From assembly GCA_039545295.1 (NCBI GenBank), contig BCIK01000014.1:42976-106975 (forward strand): a stretch of DNA of 64,000 nt. Reading direction: 5' to 3'. Source of the stretch: Udeniomyces pyricola (lineage: Eukaryota > Basidiomycota > Tremellomycetes > Cystofilobasidiales > Mrakiaceae). The notes below the pieces were generated by a model. The model was given only the letters and a program-made list of their open reading frames with translations. It ran no database searches and had not been told where the DNA came from. Of this stretch, positions 34,801-46,823 are shown piece by piece. The position numbers and the translations under genes are program-made. The number at the start of each line of letters is the position of its first letter. Position 1 is the stretch's first letter.

Positions 34801-37800
34801 AATCCTTGTCTTAGAGCTTAAGCCCACCTTCCCCAAAGACAAATCCAACAAGGCTGACAAGAACAAGGAGCCCAAGGTCTCGAACGACGACGATGATGGC
34901 TCGACGACCGAAACCGAGGATCGCATCCGACAATGGATTGCCATGGGCGAAAAAGGCGACTCAAAACACGTCGACAAGATGCAAGTCGTTGCCGAAGAGT
35001 CTAGTATGGACAGGGTGAGAGACGAGGATAAGAATGTCAAGAGGGAAAGCGACAGGAAGAAGAACCCGGCCTACGCCGCACCCGATGGACTCGAAAAAGT
35101 TCAGTTGGTGGTCAAGTGGGGTGGAGAGGTACGCTTATCCTTCCTCGTCCTAATCTCCTTGACGTCTAGTTCTTGAATTGGAACAAAGACTGTTTGGTGA
35201 AGCCACTAGAGCTGATAATTTTATTTTATTTTCGCCTCACAATTGGGATCCTGTAACAGTCTACTCATGCCTCGCGTCACCAATCCAAGGACTTGGGAGA
35301 GAACTTTAAGAAGGATATCACTATCATGAACTCTTCCATTCTTAAAAATGTCAAGGTGTGTATGAGCTGGCTACTTGCCTCGCCTTGGCCGTCACCATCT
35401 TTCGCTCATTGGAGTTGGTATTGATCTGAACACTATCTGGGTCAGATTTACACGTCGAGCGAGAAACGATGCGTCAACACGGCCGAAATCTTTGCTCGAG
35501 CGCTCCTGGACCGCGACTCGTCTTCTTCTTCTTCTCAGACGTTCACTCCGCTGGTCGACCATTTGACTATTCGGTACGTCCTAGTACCTCTCGTTCGATT
35601 CGTCCTACATGAACGTCACTGTGCTAATTTTTTCTTCCATCAATATGTCGATTATGAACCAGACGAGACCTCCTCGACGATTCTAACGCTGCCAAGCTTC
35701 TGATGGACGGCGTTAAGAAGAAGCTAAAGATTCTGCTTCGACCAGGCGAGTCGGAACGACGACCAGAGCTTCACTGGCCCAAAGACATCAAGAAGGAACC
35801 CGTCCAAGTCGTTCGGGAAGTTGCTGAGAGTCTTACCAATCTGCGTGAGATCTTGCTCGCCAATTATGCCAACGGTCCGTGCCTTTCTTTCGTTGTCGTT
35901 CTGTTGTTTTTCTCCCGGAGAACACAGCTGTTGTACCTTTTGTCGAATACCCTCACTGATATGGCCACTTTGCCGTTCATGTCTGGATCTCCTCTTTTAC
36001 GGCGTCTATCTTTCACAGGCAACGTCGACAAGATCAATTCCAGGTGGTGCTCCGGAGACAGTCCTAGCCTCTTCAAAGAGCGTTGGGAGAAGTTGTTTGA
36101 AGACTGGGTCGTAAGTGGATAGTCACTTGTTGTGTGATCGACTATACTCAGTATGCATCGTCATCCACCACGAGCTGACGAGGACTTCGTGTCTCTGTTC
36201 GTTTCTCGAACGTTTCGCTGTGTCTGGGATACAGGGCATCAAGCCGGAGAAATTTGATCCCTCCCGTGTCTCCGAGCTATATGACTCGCTCAAAGTGAGT
36301 GTCATACGCCTTAGAATGTTCCATCTTTCACCCATCGATTATTATATCCTTCCAAAGCTAAAATGTTCCGACCTTCTCCTTTCAGTACGATGCTCTCCAC
36401 AACCGACAATTCCTCTTTGCCATCTTTGATCCTCTCGGTGGCGAGACGACGGGACCCAACGATCGTCGGCTGCATGAGCTCACAGACCGAGCCAAGTTGC
36501 TCTTCTCGGTCTTTGCCCCGTCAGAATACGGTATCGGACCAGAAGAAAAGGTCTGTCCAGCGTGTGGATGACTCGTCCCACTTCTGACGCCAAATTAACC
36601 ACTATGATGCCTTCTTGGACTAACATCCACTCCATCATCATTCTTACCAATCTCCAGATGGAGATCGGACTGCTGACCAGCATGCCGCTGCTCAAGAAGA
36701 TCATCGAGGTAAGACACTGCTTTTTCGACCTCTCTTGCCATGCATGGCCTTTTCCAGCACTATCGGCGTGCATCGCTGAATTCATCGTCACGCATTCCTC
36801 TTTCTTGATGACAGGATCTTGAGCATGCCAAGGCGTCTCCCGAATCGCATGCTGCCTTCTTCTTTACCAAGGAAAGCCACATCTACACTTTTGTCAACGT
36901 GAGTTCCGCTCAGCTAACAACGACACTGAAAATTCAAGAGCCCGCCTTAATTTCCAGACCTTCGATTCGTTGATATCTTCAATGGTATCTGGCTGACCAA
37001 TGAAACTGATCTACCTGGCAATTGTTATATCGATAGTTAATCCTCGCCTCGGGTATCCCGATGGATAAGAAAAAGAAGATCCCTGAACTCGATTATGGTT
37101 CGTCTCTTTCTCGTCGTAGCCAATCGATCGCGGACCCTCAAAAGTCTCGACTTGAACTAATTCTCACAACTCATGTACCTCCTTCTGATAATTATATATC
37201 TCTTTCTGCCTGGGCTCTTTGATCCGCTGATGATGCCGTGAACGATGTCCGATAGCTTCCCATATTACGTTTGAGCTCTACGAGCGCAGCTACCCGGATC
37301 GACCAAGCGAGTTCTCCCTCGGGATTGCTATCTCCGAGGGTGCCCATTCGCCAGCCGTCCTCGATAGCTCGGTTGACGCTAGGCATTCGCTTAACGTCCA
37401 GCCCCGAAGGAAGATGTGCTCGTACGTGACTTTGAAGGCCGCATGGGCTTGGAGTGACGAAGGACTGATGCTTGTTTTCTTCTTCTTCTTCTTTCTATCT
37501 AAAACATGCGACGTCGGGGTTTTGATTCTTTATTATCTTCCCTGTCCCTTCCGCTCGGCCTCTCTCAATCTTTTTTTTGCACATCCTTTTGTGATCCAGG
37601 CATATCCCTTTCACAACAGCCATCAACGTAAGTTGTTGATTCAGGTTTCCTTCTCTCTTGTCACCCCTACCCCTCGTAACCTTTTCCCCTTCACTCACCC
37701 ATTTCTTGTCTTTTTCTCCTTTTCGTCTCTTCGTCCTTTAGGCTCTCAAGGCGCTGGAAGATAAAGCTCGAGATCTCAACATGTCCTTCTCAACCACTCC

Positions 37801-38197
37801 TCTCGTTCGTCATTTCCTTCCTTTCTCTCGTTGCCGCCATCTCGGAGTGTTTCCTCCCCCCCCCCTCCCCCCGCATACTTTCGTTGCACAAGTCTATATA
37901 TACACGGAAAGCAAGGTGGAAGAAGAAAAAAAAATAAAAAAACGTTAGATGTTTAATCTAACTCTCCTTTCTGACTTTTGCCCCCTAATTGCCCCTCCCC
38001 CTCCCCCCCTCCCTCCGCCCAACAACCTTCTTTCCCTTTTCACCTCCTCCTTTCCTCCTGACGTACGCTCAAAACCCTCGATCTCGACTCAACAGGAAGG
38101 AGAATCCATCTACTTTGAGCGTGAAGTCAAGGACGAATTGGTCTTACCACTCTCGACGACGTCGGCCGTCCCTTCGTCATCCAGTTCCGACATCTAG
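31847..38197 (+). CDS. VIP1: Vip1 / PPIP5K inositol pyrophosphate kinase
   Basis: Bifunctional enzyme that makes 1-diphospho inositol phosphates (InsP7/InsP8) and carries a phosphatase-like C-terminal domain. The ATG at 31847 gives [20 protein letters not shown]. The N-terminal ATP-grasp kinase begins [20 protein letters not shown]. It continues with [58 protein letters not shown] (a strongly diagnostic block), [20 protein letters not shown] and [15 protein letters not shown]. The histidine acid phosphatase-like domain starts [15 protein letters not shown] near 34214. The core is RHSDRTP where family members usually have RHADRTP or RHGDRTP. Later exons continue this domain ([19 protein letters not shown] and [19 protein letters not shown]). 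The last exon begins [14 protein letters not shown] and ends SSSSSDI at 38197. About 20 exons; not all junctions joined. Confidence 0.9.
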
Positions 38198-39045
38198 TTT
38201 TTTTTTTATAGTTTTTTTTTAAAATAAAAAAATTCCAAGATAGATGGACAAGAAAGTTTAAAAAAAAAAACAGAACAAGAAAAGCAAACAAAAACAAAAA
38301 CAAAAACAAAAAAGATTTTCTTTCTCTCTTTCTTTTTTTTTTCTTCTTCTTCTTCTTTTTCTTTCCTCTTTCGTTGGGCTCTTTCTCTGGATTCGTACCC
38401 TATTTCTACATGGATGGATAGATGGATGGACGGATGGGTGAACGGGTCATAACAGAGCGTTCAAATCATGTCCTCTTGACTCAGCCTCGAGTTTGGTGCA
38501 GGACGTAGATGGATCCGGGATGATTCTTGATCATCTATACTGGCATAGATAGGCGTTCCTGGGGACAAGGGGGAAAAGAAGGGGAGAAGGGAGGGGGAGG
38601 GGGGGGGGGGTTATCTTATATCGGGTCTTTCTTTTTTTTTTTTCTTCTTTGTATGCGTGGATGTGTGTTATTTTCTCTCTTTCTTTGACCTACGTTAGGA
38701 TGGGTTGTGATTGTTGTACGGAACGGAGAACAAGGATCGAGGAAGTTATACGCAGGGTGGATAGTAATCTTTGGAAGGATATATAGCCTGGGCATATGAT
38801 ACTCATGAGGAAAGTCATCAGGGATCGATGCGAGGAGTTCGACCTCGTCTTTTCATCATCATCGCCGCGGCTTAAATATCTAGAGCTCTCTACGACGATA
38901 TCCATCCCCCCCCCCCCTTTCTCTCATTCCATCATCTACCCTATCGTTCTTCCTCCCCAACGATTCGTCTCTTTCCCTAATACATGCACCTCCTCCCCCC
39001 CTCCCCCCTTCGTTCTCGCTCCGGACCTCCCCTCCTTCTGCCCCC
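38198..39045. other. Convergent 3' flanks of VIP1 and TRM5, homopolymer-rich
   Basis: No convincing gene. It is packed with simple sequence: T and A runs at 38198-38280, repeated CAAAAA units at about 38286-38312, T/C tracts at 38320-38370, GGATGGATG-like units at about 38409-38445, and a G-rich block at 38584-38610. A C run at about 38910-38919 follows. It probably carries both 3' UTRs. Confidence 0.5.
38584..38610 (+). repeat. Poly(G) tract, intergenic
   Basis: GGGAGGGGGAGGGGGGGGGG-like block between the two convergent genes. The consecutive G runs could form a G-quadruplex on the plus strand. Confidence 0.7.
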
Positions 39046-42000
39046 TCAGTTTCCGACCTCTCCTTTCCGCGCAAACGCGACCTCTCTTGGCAACCGGAAG
39101 CTCAAGCAGAGCATCATCTTCTTGGGCGCCACCCGACGGACCTCGTGAAGGTAGTAACCTGACGTCGTCGTCGGAGAGATGGGGTGACCCAACGCTTGGC
39201 TAGCCCGCTGGATAGAGAAGGAAAGGAGGAAACAGCCAGAGAGGGGATGAAATGGAAGGAGGACGGGAGGAGGAGGAGGGGAGCGGGGGCGGGGGGGGGG
39301 GGCGGCGGTTGGGATTGCGAGAGGAGGTGATGATGGCAAGGGAATTTCGTTGCAAAGGAGGAAACGGAGCAAAACGATGAGGATGAATCAACGTGAGGAT
39401 TAGCTCTCACGAACTTGAAGCTAAAGACTCTTGTCTTGTACTTTCTGGTGAAACCTTGAATCAAATCCAACAAACAGCGCCAGAACCGGATAGTAAAGAA
39501 GGGGAGGGGAGGGGGGGGGGCGAGGGAGGATTCTTTGATAAACGTACCTGACAAACTTCCTCTTCCATTCCTTTGTCCGTATCCGATTTCGAGAAGCAAT
39601 GGACATGTACCATCGGCATCTCAATTGTCTCTTTCAACCTCGTCTCCACCTTTTCCTTCTCCTCTTCCGTTTCGGAACCTTGCTGTTCTTGCGTCGCCAG
39701 ATGCCGAACGAGGTCGACGTAAGACCCTCGGAAGGCATCGAGGAAGTCCAAGGCTAGTGCGGGGAGGTTCATGACGAAATGCGAAATCCGACGCGGAGCT
39801 GGGATCAACGTTCCTTGAGCCGACGGAGAGGTGGTATCGTTGGTGTTAACAGCCGTCGTCGTCGTCGTCACCAAACTTGCCGAACCCGTATTGGTCTTTT
39901 TCTTCTTCTTGACCGCTCTCGGTTTCGCCACTGGCCAAGTCGTCCCAACTTCCGCCTTCATCACCGCCTCTTGGATAAACGCCCTCCCATCCATCGTTGA
40001 CACCACCAATTTATCCTCCACATGGTTCTTGATCCGATTCTTTTCCATCCAACCCGTCGATTCCGGGTTGAGGTCATTCGCGAGGACGTAGACGCCTTTC
40101 TTCGCGGCCGGGACGGCAAAGGGACCGACGCCGGCAAAGACGTCGGCGACGAGAGTTTGAGGCGAAAAGAGGTTGACGAGACGGTTGTGTTCGTAAGAGA
40201 GACGGGAGTTCCAGTAGACGCGAGAAAAGTCAAAGGTGAAGGTGCAGTATTGTTCGATCTTTTTGGGAAGGGAACGGAGAAAGGACGGAAGGGGGGGAGG
40301 AGGCAGATAAGGGGCAAAGAAGGGAGATCAGTTCAAAGTACCAGAAACGACCGGAAGACGTCGAGCAATCCTCCTTGCATCTTTTTTATACTCTTCCTCT
40401 GCTCAACCCTCCCCTTCTGCTCATGAATATCCACATTCGCCTTCTCCCCCATCCATCCACCCACCCATTCGTCTCTGCCATCATCGGTGTCTTCATTTCC
40501 TCCACCTCCTTTCAATTGAATTCAACCCTCACCGTCGTCACCAAGAAATCCTCCTCGCCGGCAAGGACCTCCATCTTGAAGAACCGGAACTCAGTGTCGA
40601 TGGTATCGAGCTTGTTCACGACCGTTCTGAGGTGGGCAGTTTTCTAGAGTGAACGCGAGAATAAAGTCGGTCGTTGGGCGAGAGATGTATCGATGAGAAC
40701 AGAACAAAACAAAAAGGCGATGGGCAGGATCGTCAAGAAGCCGTTGGAAAGGAAAGGCAGGGTAAATGGACAGATGAACAAACAATAAGAATTCGTTTAG
40801 TAATGGGGGTTTTGTTTTCGAGCTTCGTCTCATCGAAGGAAATATGACGAGCTTTCCCCCGTTCCCTCGCTTTTCAAGCTTCCCTACATAGCCTCTATCA
40901 TTTTACTTAATNNAAAAAAAAAAAAAAAAAAAAAAAAAAAACGCACATCAAGGATGATCTGTCCGATCGTGTGTCTGTATGGCAAATACTGTTCTCTCAA
41001 GTTCATGTGAGCTGCAGATTGACACGCACGCAGAAGTACACACATGTAAAGCGCATACAGGAGGGGCGAAATGAGAGAAGGGAGGCAAGTCAACGATAAC
41101 AAGAGGCATGGGAAGGACAAGAAAGGGACGATGCGAGAACGTTCGATGGACGTCTCGTCGTCTTTGAAAGGATGTTTATGTATGCGCGTACCTAGATGAC
41201 CGGTCGTAGAGTACGAGCTGGGTGCGCCTTCTCGCAACTCCTCTGGTAGGATTGACTCGATCAAGTCAGCTGCAACAAAACAAACAGAAAAGAAGAAAAA
41301 AAGATCCCCCCCCCCCAAAAAAAAAAAGACAGAGATAGAACCCGAGCAAAGGCGTTGAGATTAAATCATTTGATGATGTCTTAGATCATTCTGCCTCATC
41401 CGATATGAACAAAGAAAGAAAAAGAACGAACCCGCCGACCAAAAATCGTAACCGAGTTTGAGTTCGTGTTGGACAAAATCGGGCGTTTGGTCTATGGATT
41501 TGGAGGTGAGGAGGTCGAGGGCTTCAGGAGTGAGTTGGGCTGATTTAGAGGATTTTATGACCGTAAAAAAAAAAGGTATGACGGAAAAGATGGAAGAGAG
41601 GGATAAGTAAGTTGAACTCGTCATGTCAAGAGATCAAAAGGGGAAAGAAGGAAGACGAGGGAGAGAAAAGGAGAGTCAGGGCATTTTTCTGGCCGTACAC
41701 TGTTCTGACACGTTGAGGAGCAACCTTCGGAAGCTTGGATCTTGCTCGTCTGATGCGACGACCGGAATCCTCTTCAATTCCAACAACTGTCTGAACAGGC
41801 AAGGGAGGGAAGAACGCGTCGGTTTGGGATCAGAAGGTTCAGACGGTACGCGTAGTTTTCCGTTTTGACGCGTCAGAAAAAGAAGTAAGTAATTTGGGAT
41901 AGATAGGGATGATCGTACGGTTCCAAGCCTTTGTGATTCCTCAAGACGCCGAGGTGGGCGGCTGGAATTCGAATGGCCAAGACGGGCAAGGTCCGGTCAA

Positions 42001-42226
42001 AGGCGGACTTGTCGAGAAGAGTCATGCCTGGACGCGAGGGAGGTTTGATGGCGGTTTCCGTCGTCATGGCTGGGAAGTAGAACGAGCGTCTGAAGGAAGA
42101 GGATGGGTGAAAGCGTGGAGGAGAAGATAGGTGGGGGCTGACGAGGGCGGTAGCGATGGTGGTAGTGGAGGAGGAGTGGGTGCAAGGGGATGATGAAAGG
42201 CGGAGGATGGAGGAGGTGCGGATCAT
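39046..42226 (-). CDS. TRM5: Trm5, tRNA (guanine37-N1)-methyltransferase
   Basis: Makes m1G37 next to the anticodon using S-adenosylmethionine, in cytosol and mitochondria. Eight exons on the minus strand join in frame to 544 aa: 42226-41919, 41790-41699, 41539-41432, 41269-41192, 41011-40947, 40643-40533, 40258-39548 and 39207-39046. Conserved blocks: IKPPSRPGMTLLDKSAF, HMNLREQYLPYRHTIGQIIL, TFDFSRVYWNSRL, the SAM loop ADVFAGVGPFAVPAAKKG, YVLANDLNPESTGWMEKN and EVRRVAPKKMMLCLSFRLP near the end. The first 53 residues are Ser/Thr/Arg-rich and lack acidic residues, as in a mitochondrial presequence. An internal Met at residue 54 (AMTTETAIKPPS) begins the conserved core. This suggests two start sites for dual localisation. 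The 339-nt last intron and others hold G-rich plus-strand runs. Confidence 0.92.
39288..39301 (-). repeat. Poly(C) tract (sense) in the last TRM5 intron
   Basis: The plus strand reads as a long G run here, so the TRM5 transcript has a long C run upstream of its last 3' splice site at 39208-39209. Confidence 0.8.
40911..40940. repeat. Poly(A) run with two N bases, in a TRM5 intron
   Basis: Two N at 40912-40913 are followed by about 27 A, ending just after the donor of a TRM5 intron (minus-strand GTGCGT at 40941-40946). The Ns show that the run length was not resolved in the assembly. Confidence 0.9.
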
Positions 42227-42692
42227 GGACGTTTTTGGGTGGAAATGGTTGAGCGCGCCGAGATGGATGGATGGATGGAATGATATGATAATATGATGAT
42301 AATAAATTGATGACAGATTGACGCGTGACACAGCCTGGAAAGACAGCACCGCCTGATGATGGAAGAGGATGATTTCGGAAGGAGACGGTTGACTAATAAT
42401 ATTAAGTGGACTGACTTGACTGACTGATTGACGCCTGGACGCGCCGAATTCCGAATGGGATGGCGTGATATGGGCGATAATCATGAATCGCTCCTTCTCC
42501 AATCCACTCACTCACGCCACACTCCACTCTTTCCCATTTCCTTTCCTTTCCTTTCACCTGCTTTCCCTTCCCTCACCCCTTTTCTTCTTTCTTCTTTTTC
42601 TTCTCTTCTCTTTCACTCCTACTCCTACTCCTCTTCACTCCTCCTCTTCTTCTTCTTCGTCCCCATCCCCATCCCCATCCCCATCCCCCACC
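42227..42692. promoter_or_regulatory. Divergent promoter TRM5 / MET10
   Basis: A 466-nt region between two divergent starts. It holds ATGG repeats at about 42262-42280, an AT-rich stretch at 42280-42310 and, on the MET10 side, a C/T-rich leader. I looked for CACGTG (Cbf1-type) sites, expected for sulfur genes in yeasts, and saw none. Confidence 0.5.
42660..42689 (+). repeat. CCCATC hexamer repeat in the MET10 leader
   Basis: About four CCCATC-type units end four nucleotides before the MET10 ATG (context CCACCATGA). The frame through the repeat is open and would encode Ser-Pro repeats, but no supporting conservation is visible, so I treat it as 5' UTR. Confidence 0.8.
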
Positions 42693-45600
42693 ATGAAGGC
42701 ACCCACCGTCACTTCCCCTCTCGAGCAGATCACCCACCTCGCCGCTCACCACTCCTCCCTCCTCGCCGTCTTTGACACTGCCAAACTTGCCGGCTTCCCC
42801 CTCCCATCGCCTGCTCTCGCCTCCTACGAGTCGGCCAACGTCTGGGACCTCCAATCCAGGCCCGGAGCTGGTTCCTCGCTCGCAGGCTTCATCCGATCGG
42901 CCGACAAGCACCTGGCCAAGCCCACGACCGCGCTCATTTCGACGCCGACGCTTCCCCTCCTTCTTCCTGCTCTCCACGAGCTCCCCGAGGAAACCACCAA
43001 GGGTAACCGACTCGTCATTCACCTCGCCGTCTCCCTTCCGCCGACCGACCGCCCGCTCGATGCGCCCTCGGCCTCGCTCGCGCAGGTGACGCCGCTGCTT
43101 CCTCTCCTTCCCGAGTCGTTCGCCGTCGTCTTCTCCGCCACCCCCGAGGACATCATTCGCAACACCCACGCCATCTACGAGGACTCGGCCTTCACTGGCT
43201 CCAACGTTCTTCACGTCGTCGAGGGTGTCTTTGCCGGTCGGGAGCTCGTCAAGCGCGAGAACGCGGCCTCCTCGATCCTCGAGACCTTCCACTACCATGG
43301 CCCGGCCGATGCGACCAAGGTCGTCGTCCTTCCTGCGTCCTACTCGTCGTCCCTCCTTCGATCGGTGACGCTCCCGACCACCGGCGTCCTCACTATCAAC
43401 GTCCTCGGTCCCTGGCCGACCGAGTCTCTCATGGACGCCCTTCCTCACGCCGGCAAGAACGTCGAGGAGCTCATCGTCGTCGAGGAGCACACCGGCCAAG
43501 ACGCGACCGAGGTCGTCAAGGAGATGGTCATTGGTGCCGTCTTTGGTCAGGCCGGTACCTCGGGTGGCAAGATCCCCAAGATTACTGGCGTCGTTGTCAA
43601 GGGTGGTGAGACCTCGCTCGCGGCCCTCTCCAGCTCGATCGGCGTTCCCTTCCAGCTGCCCTCCAAGGCGGTCGAGGCCAAGCAGTCGGTTTTCCTCACT
43701 TCGACCGAGTCGCTCCTCCCGCACCTCCTCACCAAGACCTTCCTCTCGTCTCCCTCGCTCAAGACTCGACTCTCGACCTTGACCTCGACGACCCCGACCC
43801 TCAACCAGTCCACCCTTCGCATCGCCCCTGCCGGCGTTCCCGTCGAGACCCGAGCGCCCTTCACCTCGTACCCGGCTTCGGGCTCGTCCTCGCTCATCTT
43901 TGTCTCGACCGCTTCGGCCCTCACCCAGACTCGATCGGCCTTTGACTCGCTCGCCCCGAACGGTAGCGTCCTCATCTCGCTCCCCGGTTGGGACAAGACC
44001 TCGGTCGCCGAGAACCTCTCGCCCAAGGACCGAAAGACTCTCGCCGCCAAGAACGCCCGCATCTTCGTCCTTCCTCCTTCGTCCAAGGCTGTTGCCGAGG
44101 CAGAGGAGACTGCGCTCGGTCTCGTCGGTTTCTTCCTCCTCTACGCTGGTATCGGTCAGGGAGGTAAGCTCCCGGACAGCGTTCGAGCTGTCGTCGAGGC
44201 TGCGCTTGGTCACTTGGCCGAATTCATTCCCCGAGCTGAGGAGGATCTCACCGAGGTCAACGTCGCCACTTTGACCACCACCACCGAGGAGGACGAGGAG
44301 GAGGAGAAGCGAGCCGAGCTTACCCTCGACGCCTTGCCATCGTTCCCATCGGTTGCTCCCTCGTCGTCTGCCGCCTCGGCCGACACGACCAAGCCCTTCC
44401 AGGCGACCTGGCACGCGCCTGCCCTTCACCTCCTTTTCAAGGAGTCGTTCGCTCCCAACGCTTCCAAGCCGTCCGAGTCGCTCAAGGCCCACCAGCCCTC
44501 GCTCCACGAGGAGACTTACCTCGCCACGGTCACCGAGAACCGCCGATTGACGCCCACTACCTACGACCGAAACGTCTTCCACCTTGAGCTTTCCACTGCC
44601 GGCACTGGCCTCAAGTACGACGTCGGAGAGGCTCTCGGTGTCCACGGTTGGAACGACGAGCAGGAGACTCGCGATTTCCTTGCCTGGTACGGCGTTTCGC
44701 CGAGCACCGTGCTTTCAATCCCGCTCGCCAACGGCAAGATCGAGACCCGAACGGCCCTTCAGATGTTCCAGCAGCGCGTCGATATCTTTGGTCGACCCGG
44801 CAAGTCGTTCTACGCTGCCCTCGTCGGTAAGACTAGGGACCGCGAGGAGGCGAGACAGCTTCGATTCATCTCGGCCCCCGAGGGAGCGCCCATGTTCAAG
44901 AAGTGGTCCGAGAACGAGACCGTCACCTTTGCCGACGTCCTCCAGAGGTTCCCCGGTGTCAAGGAGAATGTCTCTATTGCGGAGCTCGTCAACCTTGTCG
45001 GTGAAGTACGTCTTTCTCGTTTCCCTTGTTTCTTTGGACTGTTGTCATGTAGCTCTCGCGGAGTTTAATATACTAACCTGAGTTTCGAATCGTTTCATCG
45101 TCGTCGTCCTCATCTTAACTCAATGTTTTCTCCAGATCCACCCTCGACACTACTCGATCTCCTCTGCCCAAAAGTTTGTCGGCGATGCGGTCCACCTTCT
45201 CGTCGTCACCGTCGAGTGGGACTCGACTCTTGGCAAGCCTCGATTCGGTCAGTGCACCCGATACCTCGCCAACCTCAAGGTCGGAGAGAAGGTTACTGTC
45301 TCCATCAAGCCCTCAGTCATGAAGGTTCGTCGCTCGTTACCCCCTTTTCTTTTTTCTGCACGATATTTCGTCTTGATTTTTCGCGTTGTACTGACTCTCT
45401 CTTTACATTTTGCCCTCATCCTATCAGCTCCCTCCCCTCGACACTCAGCCCGTCATCATGGCCGGTCTCGGTACGGGAGCTGCTCCCTTCCGAGCCTTCA
45501 TCCAGCACCGAGCGTGGCAAAAGTCTCAGGGTATCGAGGTCGGACCCTTGGTCTACTACTTTGGAGCCCGAAACTCGTCGCAAGAGTACCTCTACGGGTG

Positions 45601-45695
45601 CGTTATGCCGAACGTTATAGTGTTGTGTGCTTGGGCGTGCCATCCTGATTCGATTTTTTTCTGTCTTTTCAACCCTTCTCCCCTTCTGCTACCCT

Positions 45696-45726
<31 letters not shown>

Positions 45727-46175
45727 TTACCCAACCGTCGCATCTCTATCCACAGGGAGGAGATCGAGGCATACCTCCGCGGCGGCATTCTTACCCACGC
45801 TGGACTTGCTTTCTCCCGAGACACGGCCAAGAAGGTCTACATTCAACACAAGATGCTTGAGGATGGACCTCTGCTCTCCGGCATGCTCACCGCCGAGAAG
45901 GAAGAGGACAAGGCCTACTTCTACCTCTGCGGACCGACGTGGCCCGTCCCGGACGTTTACGCTGCCCTCGTCGGTAGCTTGGTCCAGAACCAGGGACAAC
46001 AGAAGGATCAGGCTGAGGCTTACATTGAGGAGCTCAAGGAGGCTGAGCGATACGTTCTCGAGGTCCGTTTACATTCTTCTCTGTTTGTTTTTCTTGTCCT
46101 TGTTTTTGTCTCGTCGAAGACTGCGATGGCTAACCGATAAGTTGGGTTTTATCTTGTGCTCAATAGGTCTACTAG
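42693..46175 (+). CDS. MET10: Met10, sulfite reductase [NADPH] flavoprotein alpha subunit
   Basis: Passes electrons from NADPH via FAD (and FMN in some relatives) to the haem-bearing beta subunit Met5, which reduces sulfite to sulfide for cysteine and methionine synthesis. Five exons join in frame to 995 aa: 42693-45005, 45136-45324, 45428-45597, 45756-46062 and 46167-46175. The N-terminal part is a pyruvate-ferredoxin-oxidoreductase-like region seen in fungal Met10. The FAD-binding domain begins ETYLATVTENRRLTPTTYDR and continues LKYDVGEALGVHGWN. Then come PRHYSISSAQKFVGD, with the RxYS FAD motif, and the NADPH-binding MAGLGTGAAPFRAFIQHR, PLVYYFGARNSSQEYLYG and YLCGPTWPVPDVY. The C-terminus is VY, from a last coding exon of nine bases. 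Codon use in exon 1 is strongly C/G-ending, suggesting high expression. Confidence 0.95.
45697..45726 (+). repeat. Poly(C)30 tract in MET10 intron 3
   Basis: Thirty consecutive C lie 30 nt upstream of the 3' splice site at 45754-45755. It is the longest C run in the window. Confidence 0.92.
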
Positions 46176-46823
46176 ATGAATCGATCTCCCAATGACGTCG
46201 ACTCGGTTGTTAGACGAGCCCTTTCTTCCATTTTGTCTCTCCCTGATCTCTTCGCCAACATCACGATCTTTCCTTGTTGTCTTTTCTTTTCTCTGGTGGC
46301 CCTCCATATATTTTTCCTCCTTGCACTATCTGATCTCGTCTGTCGTTACCTGTCGAATTGCCATGCGATTTTACGTGCGTTTGTCTGATGATGTATTAAG
46401 CTTGAGACGTTCAATGTGTGCGGGTGGCGAGGAGAAAGGGGTTTTCGCTTTGACCCCTGACTGGTCACCGGCCTGAGGCCTGAGGCCTGATGGATGATTG
46501 AAAGCCTGGACTGATGACTTATGATGCATGCAGCATGCAGTCGACCAAAGCTGATCTGTGCGGGCCGGTCGATCGGTCTTGTTTCCTGGCCACTGGCAGC
46601 CAAGCATTTTAAGGAGCTGCCCTCCCCGCCCCCTGATCCTGCTCTCCCTGTTATCTACTCTTTGGTTGTTCATCCCCATTAACCGTCCCATATCTGCCTC
46701 TCCTCTCCACCCCAACGTTCGATCCCTTCCCTAATCATACCAACGCTCAATTGTCAGCGTCCACCCATCCACTCACTTTGACTACTACTCATCTCCCACG
46801 TCTCTCTTCCATCGGCCTCTATC
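46176..46823. other. Intergenic region between MET10 and the unknown membrane gene
   Basis: MET10 3' flank, T/C-rich to about 46360, then the promoter of the next gene. It contains three tandem copies of GGCCTGA at 46470-46490 and a TGCATGCAGCATGCA-like palindromic stretch at about 46523-46540. From 46640 to the ATG the plus strand is C-rich. Confidence 0.5.
46470..46490. repeat. Three tandem GGCCTGA units
   Basis: Perfect 7-bp unit repeated three times about 330 nt before the start of the downstream gene. The function is unknown; it could be a protein-binding array or ordinary slippage. Confidence 0.85.

Noticed and set aside
39114..39599. Minus-strand frame inside the last TRM5 intron
   Set aside because: Skipping this stretch joins VCQ directly to RASQALGHP with exact frame and a good donor and acceptor. 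Including it would destroy the conserved Trm5 C-terminus.
42573..44645. A 690-codon open frame antisense to MET10
   Set aside because: It is a shadow of the strongly biased C/G-ending codons of MET10 exon 1. Its composition is a repetitive Gly/Arg/Glu mix with no domain, and the sense frame is a firm Met10.
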